Shown here: one piece after another, positions 1 to 8,528 of the stretch
Layout of the letters: each line of letters opens with the position of its first letter
How positions within the stretch are numbered: position 1 is the stretch's first letter
NCBI GenBank assembly: GCA_003427395.1
Contig: BFEA01000282.1
Location: 574,173 to 595,784 of the forward strand
Reading direction: 5' to 3'
Origin: Chara braunii
Taxonomy: Eukaryota > Streptophyta > Charophyceae > Charales > Characeae
DNA: 21,612 nucleotides
Translations under genes and position numbers: made by a program
Notes under the pieces: generated by a model
Databases searched by the model: none
What the model was told of the DNA's origin: nothing
The model's input: the letters and a program-made list of their open reading frames with translations, nothing else

Positions 1-57
1 ATATTTCCATGTTCTGGTGGTAGATTCATTCGCTTTTGCTCATCCTATCCATGGAAC

Positions 58-61
<4 letters not shown>

Positions 62-126
<65 letters not shown>

Positions 127-127
127 A

Positions 128-168
<41 letters not shown>
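62..168. repeat. Compound (CT)n-(CA)n microsatellite
   Basis: A perfect CT dinucleotide run (about 62-102) passes directly into a CA run (about 102-168), interrupted once by CGCG at 128-131. Reading frames through it give only Ser-Leu or Thr-His runs and are not genes. Confidence 0.97.
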
Positions 169-170
<2 letters not shown>

Positions 171-303
171 GTGTAGTAGTGTACATTTCGATGTTTGCTC
201 TTCCTATTGATGGAAGTAGCGTGAGGCCAACCGCAGGGTTGGAGACTTACCTGTTGGCTGGAGACTTGCCTGTTGGCCACTGCGTTGCTCGACCAACTGA
301 TGG

Positions 304-307
<4 letters not shown>

Positions 308-357
<50 letters not shown>

Positions 358-383
358 CCCCCCCCCCCTCCCCCCCCCCCCCG
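308..383. repeat. (CT)n microsatellite followed by poly-C tract
   Basis: CT dinucleotides run from about 308 to 354 and then change into an almost pure C tract (356-382, broken by one T and ending in G). The whole 75-bp block is pyrimidine on the plus strand, so the minus strand is purine only (GA repeats and a long G run). Confidence 0.97.
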
Positions 384-1256
384 CCCGTCACCTCACCGCT
401 AGCGAATTCATGCCATGCCACTTCCCGCTTCGACCCGCCCGTCACGTCGCTTCAGCCCCCCACTCCTCGACATCCAACAAATCCCGCTCCACGCGAGCAG
501 AAGACAACCCAGTTCGTCCGCGGCTGGACGGACTCCTCTTCTGCCCGCGCGCACCAGGATTTTTCCGCCCCTCCCCCGCGGTTCCACCGGTTCCCCCTTC
601 CCTACTGCCCCTCACCGGTCCCGCGCGGCACTGCCTGGTTTCTGTTGGGACCCACGAGAGGACCACTGTTTGCTTTAGTAGTATAGGGAAACGAACTTGA
701 TAGCAGACAGATAAATCTGCTTGCAAGAAAACAGGAGCGAATACATCCGAACCACTCTTTGTTTTTTCCGAACCGTGGGTGTTTTGTGTGGGAGACCATT
801 ACCTCCTCAGCGTCGTATTTTATTCTGTGCTGAGTGAAATCACCCACGAAATTTCAGTCTAAGATATCGGAACTTATCTGAGAAAAAGCAGTCCCTTTCT
901 CCGGTTCATCTGTCAGCTAAAGATTCCCTGATTCAGTGTTTGCTCGCTCTCTTTTCTAAATATGTTTGTGATCAACCGATCCTGTATGTACGCCAGGTGC
1001 TTGTTGAGATTTGACCCTATTTGCATGCAATTGCATGCATGTGTGTGAGTCTTAGTTTAGTGGGCCGACATGGTATGATTGAGGATTGGCCGGGGGAGTT
1101 GTCGAAGTCCCCTTCAATTGTAAGGGTGCCAGTGATGTTAAGCCATCACTACCTTTCTAAGTGTTGGGACATACGGGAATATACGTCACACTGCATTTTT
1201 CAGGGGTTTGGACGAGACACGGCAGAAAGGAAAAGTCTGGGCTCTATAGGACTGGT
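384..1256. other. No gene recognised
   Basis: GC-rich to about 660, then mixed composition. The reading frames here are low-complexity (proline, arginine, serine) and resemble no family I know. The only structure I can point to is a perfect 18-bp palindrome at 1022-1039. Confidence 0.5.
1022..1039. repeat. Perfect 18-bp palindrome with RY (CATGCA) cores
   Basis: TGCATGCAATTGCATGCA equals its own reverse complement. It contains CATGCA on both strands, the RY element core recognised by plant B3 factors. No gene is apparent next to it, so any function is unsupported. Confidence 0.5.
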
Positions 1257-1657
1257 TATAAAAACAAAACAAAAAAGAAAAGAAGTAACTGAAACATGAG
1301 GTTCCTGGTCAGGGAAGGCCGTGACTAGAGGTGTACTCACATCCACACTTGGCAAAATGAATGCCACCACCATGTGTCTACATGCACCTGTAGTTCTGCT
1401 TGGTGCTTTTCTTTCTATTGTTTTGCTTTACATGCCATGCCAGCGAGGCAGGGCAATATAAAAACAAAACAAAAAGAAAAGAAGAGGTAACTAAAATGTG
1501 AGGTTCGTGTCAAGGAAGGTTGTGACTAGAGCTGTACTCACATCAACACTCTGCAAAATGAATGTCATCGCCATTGAGTCTGCATGCACATGTAGTTCTG
1601 TGGGTTGTTTTTCTTTCTTTTGTTTTGCTTTACGCGCCCTGCAAGCGAGACAGGGCA
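1257..1657. repeat. Tandem duplication, two units of about 200 bp
   Basis: Unit 1 (1257-1456) and unit 2 (1457-1657) both start with TATAAAAACAAAAC, continue through GTGACTAGAG, GTACTCACATC and CAAAATGAATG, and end in an AGGGCA motif. They differ by scattered substitutions and small indels, so the duplication is not recent. No conserved reading frame is shared by the two units. Confidence 0.85.
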
Positions 1658-1670
1658 CTATCCACAGAGT

Positions 1671-1971
1671 GCTGAAATGCCCTCACGCAGGGCACACTCA
1701 CACTACTACCTCCTACAATGTATCCAACCACATTCCAGTCCAACGTGCTGTTGTTATTTTTTCTTTTTTCCCCTCACTTCCTCATGCTGACGACTCGGCT
1801 GAAATGCGCTCACTCATGACGCAGTCACACTACTATTTCGAAGAATGTATCTAACGACATTCCAGTCCAGTATTTCTTTTGTTTTGTGTTTTTTTCTCTC
1901 ACTTTCCGATGTCCCGACAACGGGGCTGCAACGCCCCCACTTTCTGATCCTGACAACACGGTTCTTTCTTT
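1671..1971. repeat. Tandem repeat, 127-bp unit, about 2.4 copies
   Basis: Units begin at 1671, 1798 and 1925 with GCTGAAATGC, GCTGAAATGC and GCTGCAACGC. The first two share TCACACTACTA, AATGTATC and ACATTCCAGTCCA at matching offsets and are separated by exactly 127 bp. The third copy is partial and rearranged and stops shortly before element A. The stretch 1938-1971 recurs inverted on the far side of element A. Confidence 0.8.
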
Positions 1972-2007
1972 CGGTACTCAGTACAAAACTTGTTTTCTTC
2001 ACAGAGG

Positions 2008-2011
2008 CCAT
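2008..2011. repeat. Target-site duplication CCAT, left copy
   Basis: CCAT lies directly outside the left TGCA terminus, and the same CCAT (10476-10479) lies directly outside the right terminus. Four bases is short for a gypsy element (usually 5), and chance identity cannot be excluded, but both copies sit exactly at the predicted boundaries. Confidence 0.6.
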
Positions 2012-2221
2012 TGCAATGAACCCAGATCGTGAAGACAGTCGTCAACAATGGCAGCCCAGATAAATGTCCATCGGCTGATGATTACTAATAGTCAAAATCG
2101 TAACCAGACAGAATGAGATGAGGTAATCATGCACAGACCAAGAGAGAAGAGGGAGATGAGACAAAGGAGAGGAAAGTACAATGCCCACTCAGTCTGAACG
2201 AGTATCCGAAGTAGCCGCATT

Positions 2222-2235
2222 GTGCCACGTGGCAC
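2222..2235. promoter_or_regulatory. G-box palindrome in left LTR
   Basis: GTGCCACGTGGCAC is a perfect 14-bp palindrome centred on CACGTG, the G-box bound by plant bZIP and bHLH factors. It is conserved unchanged in the right LTR (9734-9747) although the surrounding LTR sequence has diverged. Confidence 0.55.
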
Positions 2236-2393
2236 TTATAATCAGGCCCACATCAGCGCTGGAGCAATGTCGACATGAAGACAGCCAGGTACGTATCCAC
2301 GAACTCTCCACAGTCCCGATCTTCTCCTGAACGACGATAATCAGAATAGCAATATAAGTCACGTAGCCTCGCTTTGTCAGCAAACAGAAGAAC

Positions 2394-2411
2394 ACGTGGC
2401 AGCAGCCACGT
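2394..2411. promoter_or_regulatory. Snap-back ACGT motif in left LTR
   Basis: ACGTGGC-AGCA-GCCACGT is a perfect 7-bp inverted repeat with a 4-base loop, so it can form a hairpin or present two ACGT-core sites head to head. The identical 18 bases occur at 9906-9923 in the right LTR. Confidence 0.5.
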
Positions 2412-2979
2412 CAGCCAATGATACACGTGGCAGCAGCCACCTCAGCGACAGCGCATGGCAGCTGCCACATCAGCATGCCAAGAAGACAAATGCAAGCCAG
2501 CCACCATGCCGGACCAGCAGCGCCTCGCCGAATCACAATGCCAGCATTGCAGCGTCGAGCCCGCGTTGAAGTCAACGCGTGAAGTCAGCCTCAACGCAAG
2601 ACAGAATGAATGCCCAAAGCCAGGGAGGTCAATGCTTTAAGTAGCGTTGACTCGGGGTCTGGACCCCGGATGCTGCAACCTTGAGCCGTCCAGATCTTGA
2701 TACAAACGAAGGCCCAGATTGAATTCCCTTCGGCCTGGATGCTTGTCTGGGTACCTGCACACAACAAGTGAGTGTATCCAACCAAGGGCCTGGGCACGGT
2801 ACCTACAGTTGACTTTGACCCTTGACTTTCCTGGGTGCAGCGTTTGATCGCACAGCCAAACGCTACAGACTCAGGTCTGGGCGTGTCCTGGTCACACAGC
2901 CCAGCGCAGACCAACTGTGGACTGCGTTGCCTGGGGCTGAGTTCTGAGCCCCAGACTACTTCTGAACAGGGTTACTGCA

Positions 2980-2996
2980 TTCCTGCCGACCCGTTT
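2980..2996 (-). other. Candidate polypurine tract of element A
   Basis: On the minus strand, immediately before the 3' LTR, the sequence reads ACGGGTCGGCAGGAA. Its position is right for the plus-strand primer, but pyrimidines interrupt it, so it is a weak or decayed tract. Confidence 0.3.
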
Positions 2997-3017
2997 TCGA
3001 GTTCCACCGCAGAAATT

Positions 3018-3245
3018 TTAAAGACTCCCTCGTTCATAAGCAGCAACAATATCAGGAGCAGTTTCAAGTAGTTCTCTTTTACTAAACCATCTGGCCTCAG
3101 ATGGTGCCTGAGACTTAAAACGTACCTTGAACTGCTTCTGAGGTCGTCCACGTGCTCCCGTAGAGAAGCATCCATGCCCTATGATTCAGTCTACTTCATA
3201 TCTGCCTTCCATAGATGGTGGAATCATAGAGGGTCTGTTAGGAAA
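3018..3245 (-). pseudogene. Chromodomain-like C-terminal tail of element A integrase
   Basis: Reading on past the integrase stop at 3246-3248 in the same frame gives about 75 codons ending at TAA 3018-3020. Recognisable blocks are GRYEVD, IIGHG, FKVRFK, WFSKRELLETAP and AAYERG, the pattern of a chromodomain (YEV...I..., a hydrophobic V.F/W strand, then W...ELL). In chromoviruses this domain reads histone marks and targets integration; that role is family knowledge, not shown here. An in-frame TGA at 3186-3188 breaks it. The same block, in opposite orientation, recurs at 16700-16990 (fragment C), which supports it as a real conserved domain. Confidence 0.72.
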
Positions 3246-3581
3246 TTATTTCCCTTCTACATACGGTAACAGTTTGGACGCGTGAAAGACAGGATACGTT
3301 TTGAGATGCGGGGGGATATCAATGTGATAGGACGGTCCTTCTGCATCTCCAATTACTTTCCAGGGTCCAAAATAAACAGGAAGCAATTTCTGGCACACAT
3401 CTTTCTCTAGTGAAAACTCTTTAGATTTTACCCAAACCAGATCACCCTCTTTAAATGTAGGCGGTCGACAATGCTTGTTGGCTTGTTCAATCATTCGTAA
3501 TCGAGCTTTCCTTAGATTATCTTTAACTTTCTGAATGTCCTCATGAAACAATATTGCATATTCTCGGGTCCCTGGGGGCAA
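3246..3581 (-). pseudogene. Integrase C-terminal domain (GPY/F module) of element A
   Basis: An open stretch of 111 codons. It contains the basic helix DNLRKARLRMIEQANKH, then FKEGDLVWV, the GPY/F-type motif YFGPWKVI and YPVFHASKLLP, the standard C-terminal DNA-binding module of Ty3/gypsy integrases. It is in the same frame as the preceding piece (3591-3863) and separated from it only by a TAG at 3591-3593; a TAA at 3246-3248 ends it before the chromodomain-like tail. In an intact element the protein would insert the cDNA into the genome. Confidence 0.85.
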
Positions 3582-3590
3582 CCTAAGGAA

Positions 3591-4330
3591 CTAGTCTCGG
3601 TTTAGTACATCAATGGGACGTTTAGGTTTCCACCCTTTGTGAAGTGCATGCGGGGTTCGTCCAATGGAAGTATGGACACTGTTGTTAGATGCACTCGCAA
3701 TTTTGGGCAAGTTCTCGTCCCAATCAATCTGATCGGGTCTAACATACATACGCAAAAGCTGCTGGCATAGACGGTTCATCTGTTCAGTCTGGCCATTCGT
3801 TTCGGATGGTTCCCTGTCGACATGGTCAGCCGCGTGCCATAAGCTTCCATCAGCTTTTGCCATGGCAGACTAGTGAACCTGACATCTCGGTCAGACACTA
3901 TTGATTTAGGGAAACCACATTGGGTGACCCATCGCATCTGAAATTTATGAATGACATGGTTAGTACGCGCTTTTGTTGGTAAGGGAACAAACATAGCGTA
4001 TTTAGAAAAACGATCCACAACTACCATCACTTGACTATTGCCATTGCGACTTTTAGCCAGACTCATGAAGTCAATTGAGATAGACTCACCTGGTTCACTT
4101 GGTATAGGTAATGACTTTAGAAGTCCAAGGGGATTCTCATGTGACGGCTTGTTTCTCTGACACACTAAACAAGTACGAACATATGTTAGTACATCTTCTT
4201 TAAGTCCCTTCCATTCGAAACGTTTTTGACTTCAGCATATATTTTCTTGAAAGCAAAATGACCTTCAGAATCGTGACATTCCCCAATCAACAAGCTCTTA
4301 ATCTCTTCCTTATGAGGTATACACAATCTT
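3591..4330 (-). pseudogene. Integrase zinc-binding and catalytic core of element A
   Basis: The N-terminal HHCC zinc module is present but split. CHDSEGH lies near 4280 and TCLVCQRNK near 4160-4190, in different frames. The catalytic core follows: D1 in SIDFMS, D2 in VSDRDVRF, then a frameshift near 3800-3860, then E in TNGQTEQ, so all three DDE residues survive but no single frame encodes them. PHALHKGWKPKRP and a TAG stop at 3591-3593 close the region. The rve-type integrase fold and Ty3/gypsy assignment are clear; a working protein is not possible. Confidence 0.88.
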
Positions 4331-4429
4331 TGCACGGTTTGGTTGATCAAGAACAACAACCCATCAGTCGGTCTATAGTTGGGTAGTTGGGACGGATCTC
4401 GTACAAGGATATCCATGATTGGTTCCAAA

Positions 4430-4870
4430 TAGGATCTATAGCATATCCTTGGCGAATATGGTCTTTCAGGTCATTCCCAACATCCAAGTAAGAGACAATT
4501 GCACCAAAGAAATCACTACGTCTAGATAAAGCATCTGCAACCACATTTGACTTACCTTTGATAGTTTTGAGCTCAAAGTCAAAGGTGTCAATGAAGGAAG
4601 ACCATCTTAGCAACTTGTCAAAGAGTCTGGACTATGTTTTTATCCATTGTAGTGTTGAGTGGTCTGAATACACAGTAAGTGCCTCTCTAACAGGTAGTGT
4701 CTCCACGTATCCAACACACAGACTACGGCATAAAGTTCCCGTTCATAGGTGGAGTTGGCAACCTTCTCTGACAGCAATCATGTAGACATAAACTCTATGG
4801 CCCTATAACCCTTGCCATCATCTTGTTGGAGAACAGCGCCTTGCGTCAGTGGTAACAATGAAAGGCAAGG
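4430..4870 (-). pseudogene. RNase H domain of element A, heavily broken
   Basis: The region retains IVTTDA (first catalytic Asp), YERELYAVV (Glu), YSDHSTLQW (Asp, in a shifted frame) and VVADALSRR (last Asp). These are the expected landmarks of gypsy RNase H, which degrades the RNA strand during cDNA synthesis. They fall in at least two frames with several stops. Compared with element B, about 20 residues are missing between the RT connection and IVTTDA, so an internal deletion joins DKDCES to DPSLPF. Confidence 0.8.
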
Positions 4871-5760
4871 ACGGGTCAGACTCACAATCCTTATCCCACA
4901 ACCAGATAGTTTCTTTCTTTAACAATCTTCGCATTGTTGCAACAATCAGTGAGAAGTTTCTAACAAACTTCCTGTAGTAATTGGCTAAACCAAGGAAAGA
5001 TCGCAATTCGGTTATAGACTTAGGCTGTGGCCAATCTTTAATTGCTAAAAATTTTTTCTCTTCCGGCCTTGGACCTTCTTCTTTCACTATATGTCCCAAG
5101 TATAACACTTTAAACTTAGCAAACTCAGACTTCTTGGGATTGATCTTGAAGTTGCCCTCTCGCAACTTCTCTAGCAGTAGACAGAGGTGTTTCTCATGAT
5201 CTTCTAGTGTCTTACTGTACACTAGAATATCATCGAGATAGACAATTACAAACTTATCTAACCATTGACGAAAGAGTTCATTCATAGACCTTTGGAAGGT
5301 CGTTGGGGCATTAGTCAGTCCGAAAGGCATTACCACAAACTCGTAATGGCCATACCTCGTTCGGAATGCGGTTTTATGTTGATCCGTGGGTTCCACCTCG
5401 ATCTGATGGTACCCTCACTTCAGATCAATTTGACAAAAAAACTTACAGCCCTGCAGCTGGTCTAGCAAGTCGTCAATTTGTGGTAGAGGTTCGACATTCT
5501 TAACAGTGACAGCATTCAACCCTCTATAGTCAATACATAGACACAATTCACCTTCCTTTTTGGGCACAAACAAGACATGGGCACCACAAGGAGAGGAGCT
5601 AGGGCGAATCCATCCCTTTTCTATTAAGTCTTACAGTTGCTTTCGCAATTTCTCAAGTTCCCTAGGAGACATTCGATAGATAGGGCCCTTGGGAATCTTA
5701 CGGCCAGGAATAATTTCAATTGTGTGCTTGATAGCACGTTCAGGTATTCCTGTTGTTACG
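4871..5760 (-). pseudogene. Reverse transcriptase of element A
   Basis: One frame carries the full RT core but is cut by TAA at 5631-5633 and TGA at 5415-5417. Motifs in order: [34 protein letters not shown] (motif A region), QIDLK then the stop in place of the usual residue before GYHQIE, TAFRTRYGHYEFVVMPFGLTNAPTTF as two adjacent blocks, the catalytic YLDDILVYS, then YLGHIV and LRSFLGLANYYRKF. The YLDD box is intact. It is undoubtedly a Ty3/gypsy RT, converting element RNA to cDNA in the virus-like particle; the stops make it a pseudogene. Confidence 0.93.
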
Positions 5761-6240
5761 ATAAATAGATCTTTATACTCACTTAGGAGTTTTTCAGTCG
5801 AAGGAGGATAGGAAGTAGAAGATTCACCTGCTTTCTTTACTAGAACCATCATTACTTCCTGTTCCAACTTTTTCTTTGAAACCATCGATCGGAATGTTGG
5901 ATAACTCATACAACAGAAAGACAGACTAGAGCCAGACTTATGGTACAATTTGCTAGGTTTCAATTCAAAGTGTGCATCTCGCAATTGCACAATCTTCTCT
6001 TTGAAATTGATATCTAGGTTGGCTTCCTCATGCTTGTCCATTCCCAGAATCAAGTCAAAAAGTAACTTCTTTTCTTCAAGAAAGGAAACCTCGTGAACAA
6101 GCTTCTTTCCTTCCTTACTTCAAAATCGACACATCACACGATCAACATATCGCGAGACAATGATCGTGTTTTTGTATGCTAGGATAGACGTGATTGGTCG
6201 AGACAAATTTTTTACCTTCATTCCGAGATGCAACTTGCGG
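5761..6240 (-). pseudogene. Protease region of element A, active site missing
   Basis: Identified by comparison with element B: KLHLGMKV (about 6230-6210) and DLILGMDKHEEANLDI (about 6070-6025) match the retropepsin C-terminal half, LILGMD being the usual second-half motif. A TGA at 6120-6122 breaks the frame. The D-S/C-G-A catalytic box that should lie just upstream of KLHLGMKV is absent: upstream sequence instead runs in another frame (RTDPRKQSASC). The aspartic protease, which would process Gag-Pol, therefore looks deleted through its active site as well as interrupted. Confidence 0.7.
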
Positions 6241-6607
6241 ATTGCTTTCTCGGATCTGTACGATCGGGTTGATGTGCAATCTCTACGTCCGCGAATAGTA
6301 GGTCACCCTTAGACTTTGATTTCTTAGCCCACGAGCTTCGTAATGTCAGCAACTCGTTACCAAGCTTGTCAAGAGAGTCGTCCTGAGAGACGGTGCATAA
6401 AACAAGTTCAAGGTGTTTTGGACGATGGGCCGAAAAAGAACCATCCTCTACCATGCGAGTCAAAGGGTTGGAAGGGATTGTAGGCGCCTTCCCTTCTTCT
6501 TGGTCCAAACCCTTTAACTCAGTAAGAGTAGATGCTACTCTTACAGGCTGCTCGCTTTTGGGTTCCGAATAAGAGGGCACCAAGCAATCACGTGCCCTCA
6601 ATACCAC
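6218..6607 (-). pseudogene. Gag-to-protease linker of element A
   Basis: A stretch of 129 codons reading into the protease region, with no known domain. It is acidic and basic mixed (LTELKGLDQEEGK, SSWAKKSKSKGD). It overlaps the end of gag by about 20 bases in the +1 frame relative to gag. Only a GTG stands at its start, so it was not independently initiated. It most likely joined gag to pol in the ancestral single polyprotein. Confidence 0.55.
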
Positions 6608-7778
6608 ACTTTAAAAATTGGGCATTGTTCATTCTTTCTTGCCACCATTCTTGTGTAATTCCTATCTTTTCCCATGGCCTCCCGGCCGCAATTTCGGGAT
6701 GCTCAGGAAACGAGTGTGGCTTCTTCTTCTTTCCTGGTGGTCGTGGTCCTCCCTTGTTGACCACGACAACAGTAACTTCCCCCTTCCCGGAATCATTGCT
6801 GCTCGCCACACCCTCGACCTCCAATGACCAGTTCTCTACAGTATCGTCGTCAAAGACGACGAGGGTGTGGTCCTTGCGCTTTTGGCGCCAGAGTACCCGC
6901 TTACCTACGCCTGCGCCTCCTCCACCCCCACACTTTACTACAGAGGCATAAGAAGTTTTTACCTGTGAAGTCGTTTGCTCTCGCTGGAGAGCCAAATCGT
7001 GAAACTGCCTATAATTGTATTTTCCGGATTTCGATTCTGCCACGAGTTGTCCCCGAATGGGCTTGGGCAGAGCGCGGGAATAGATATACAACACTTGGTT
7101 GTCTTGCAGGTTCAATCCAGGAACCTGCAGTAACCGATCAACCGCTCGGGACAGTGCTTCCACTGAGGTCCAATGTCTTTGTCCAATGGTGGTGAGCTGG
7201 TCAAAGGCCTTATTGGCCGTTTTCTTATCCAAAAAGTGTTCCTTGATCTTACCAAGGAACTGCTTCAGAGTCAATGTCCTAGCCCATTCACCAATGTCAT
7301 CGAACCCTGAAGCGTTAGCTTCGGCCAATACCCATTCCTTAACTTCCCCCCCAAGACAAGATGTAGAAAAAGCAACCTGGGATTCAGGTTCAACAAGGGT
7401 CGTGCTACAGTATGTCTGAATTTCCGCTATCCAAAGCAACAAGTTTTCATCCTTCTTGTTGCAAAGCGTGAATGGCAATTTCATCTCCACTTTTTCTTTT
7501 CTTTTCGGCTTCTCCGGTTCCGTACTTACCTTACCCAGCGTAGAAGCTGGAGGTTGTGGAGGTGGAGAGGAGGGACGAGAAGGAGGAGAAGAGGGTAGAC
7601 TTGATCCCCCTCCATTAGACGGCTTCCCCCCTCCAATAGACATCTTCTGATCCTGAGGATCAGCGGACTTCATTGCATCACTCATCAACTTTTTAAATTG
7701 TTTCTTTTCTTCCTTAACCTCTTCATCTTTTTCTTCTACCGGATGCTTCCCTTTCACAATGTTTGTGACAATTCGCAA
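6588..7778 (-). pseudogene. Gag of element A (main capsid part)
   Basis: An open stretch of 396 codons. Residues about 1-100 are low complexity (KEEKKQFKK, then Gly/Ser/Pro runs). About 100-270 is a Ty3-type Gag/capsid domain with LLLWIAEIQTYCSTT, LGGEVKEWVLAEA and a helical stretch ending PGLNLQDNQVLYIYSRALP. The C-terminal part is basic (KRVLWRQKRK, PPGKKKKP). No CCHC zinc knuckle is visible, which is unusual for this group, although the basic tail could bind RNA. The frame remains open well upstream of the first ATG (to about 7860, containing LPHLFGLTDRQQSQLDE), so the annotated start is arbitrary. Gag would form the virus-like particle shell. Confidence 0.8.
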
Positions 7779-7900
7779 TCCAACAATTTCGTCTAACTGG
7801 CTTTGTTGTCTGTCAGTCAGTCCAAAAAGGTGAGGTAAGTCATGATGTGATACAATGCCTGTGTCATGTCAGTCTGTTCTTTCCCTTTTGTTCCTATCAC

Positions 7901-8439
7901 TTATCTAATTTCATTCACTCTTTGTTCCCTTCTCAGTTCCAGTTCATGTTTTCGAGCTAGTTCTTCCTTCTTCCTTTCTTTCGCAACCAACGCCTCTCTT
8001 AGTTGTTGGATGTTTGCGTCAATCGGAGCCTCGGTCAGTTCTGGTTTGATTTCCCCTTTTCTAGATGACTCCATGACTTCTTCCAGCTGCTTGATAGCAA
8101 ACTGCTCCAGCACCTTCCGGCACTGAACTATCATTTTAGACACTTCGGTTCCAGCGGCCACAACTTCCACGACCGTAATTGCTTGCTTTAGACGGTCCTC
8201 TACAAATTACGAACGTGCCGTTCGGCTTCCGGTCCGGACAAACGCAAATCATTCATTAGCTGGTCCCATAGAGCCAGCAACTCTTGTTTCTTTGTTTCCG
8301 CCTGTCTCCTAGTCTTGGGTTCGGAAGATCCTTCACCCATTAAGAATATCATTGGAAAAAGAAACAAGAGTAATTCCCACACACCAAACATTTTCGCAAT
8401 CAGATTTAAGACAATATCCACAATGATGGAACAGAACAA
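7901..8439 (-). pseudogene. Gag N-terminal region of element A, frameshifted
   Basis: Two frames contribute. The first (8200-8340) begins at the likely gag ATG at 8340 with MGEGSSEPKTRRQAETKK and ends at a TAG near 8200. An upstream in-frame ATG at 8439 would add 33 hydrophobic residues and is less likely. The second frame (about 8205-7901) continues FVEDRLKQAITVVEVVAAG and a Lys/Glu-rich predicted coiled coil (EALVAKERKKEELARKHELELRREQR). A third frame carries the main capsid part, so at least two frameshifts split gag. Long charged helices before the capsid domain also occur in fragment D. Confidence 0.6.
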
Positions 8440-8528
8440 CTAAAAAGAAATAATAAAAAGGAACAGATCTCTATAGATACTAATTGTTGTTCTTTCGTCT
8501 ATGTGATGACGTCCTATGTGTACAGGTA

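Larger units (their letters stand above)
2012..2979 (-). repeat. 3' LTR of element A
   Basis: Direct repeat of 9483-10475. Starts TGCAATGAACC and ends GGTTACTGCA on the plus strand, giving TG...CA ends. It contains the G-box palindrome at 2222-2235, the snap-back motif at 2394-2411 and three TTGAC cores at 2810-2826. Compared with the other LTR it lacks an insertion of about 40 bp near 2190 and carries extra bases around 2446-2466. As the downstream copy it would supply the polyadenylation site; I saw no clear signal on the minus strand. Confidence 0.93.

Noticed and set aside
17-700. Long plus-strand open frame at the window start
   Set aside because: It owes its length to CT/CA microsatellites, which contain no stops, and shows no recognisable domain.
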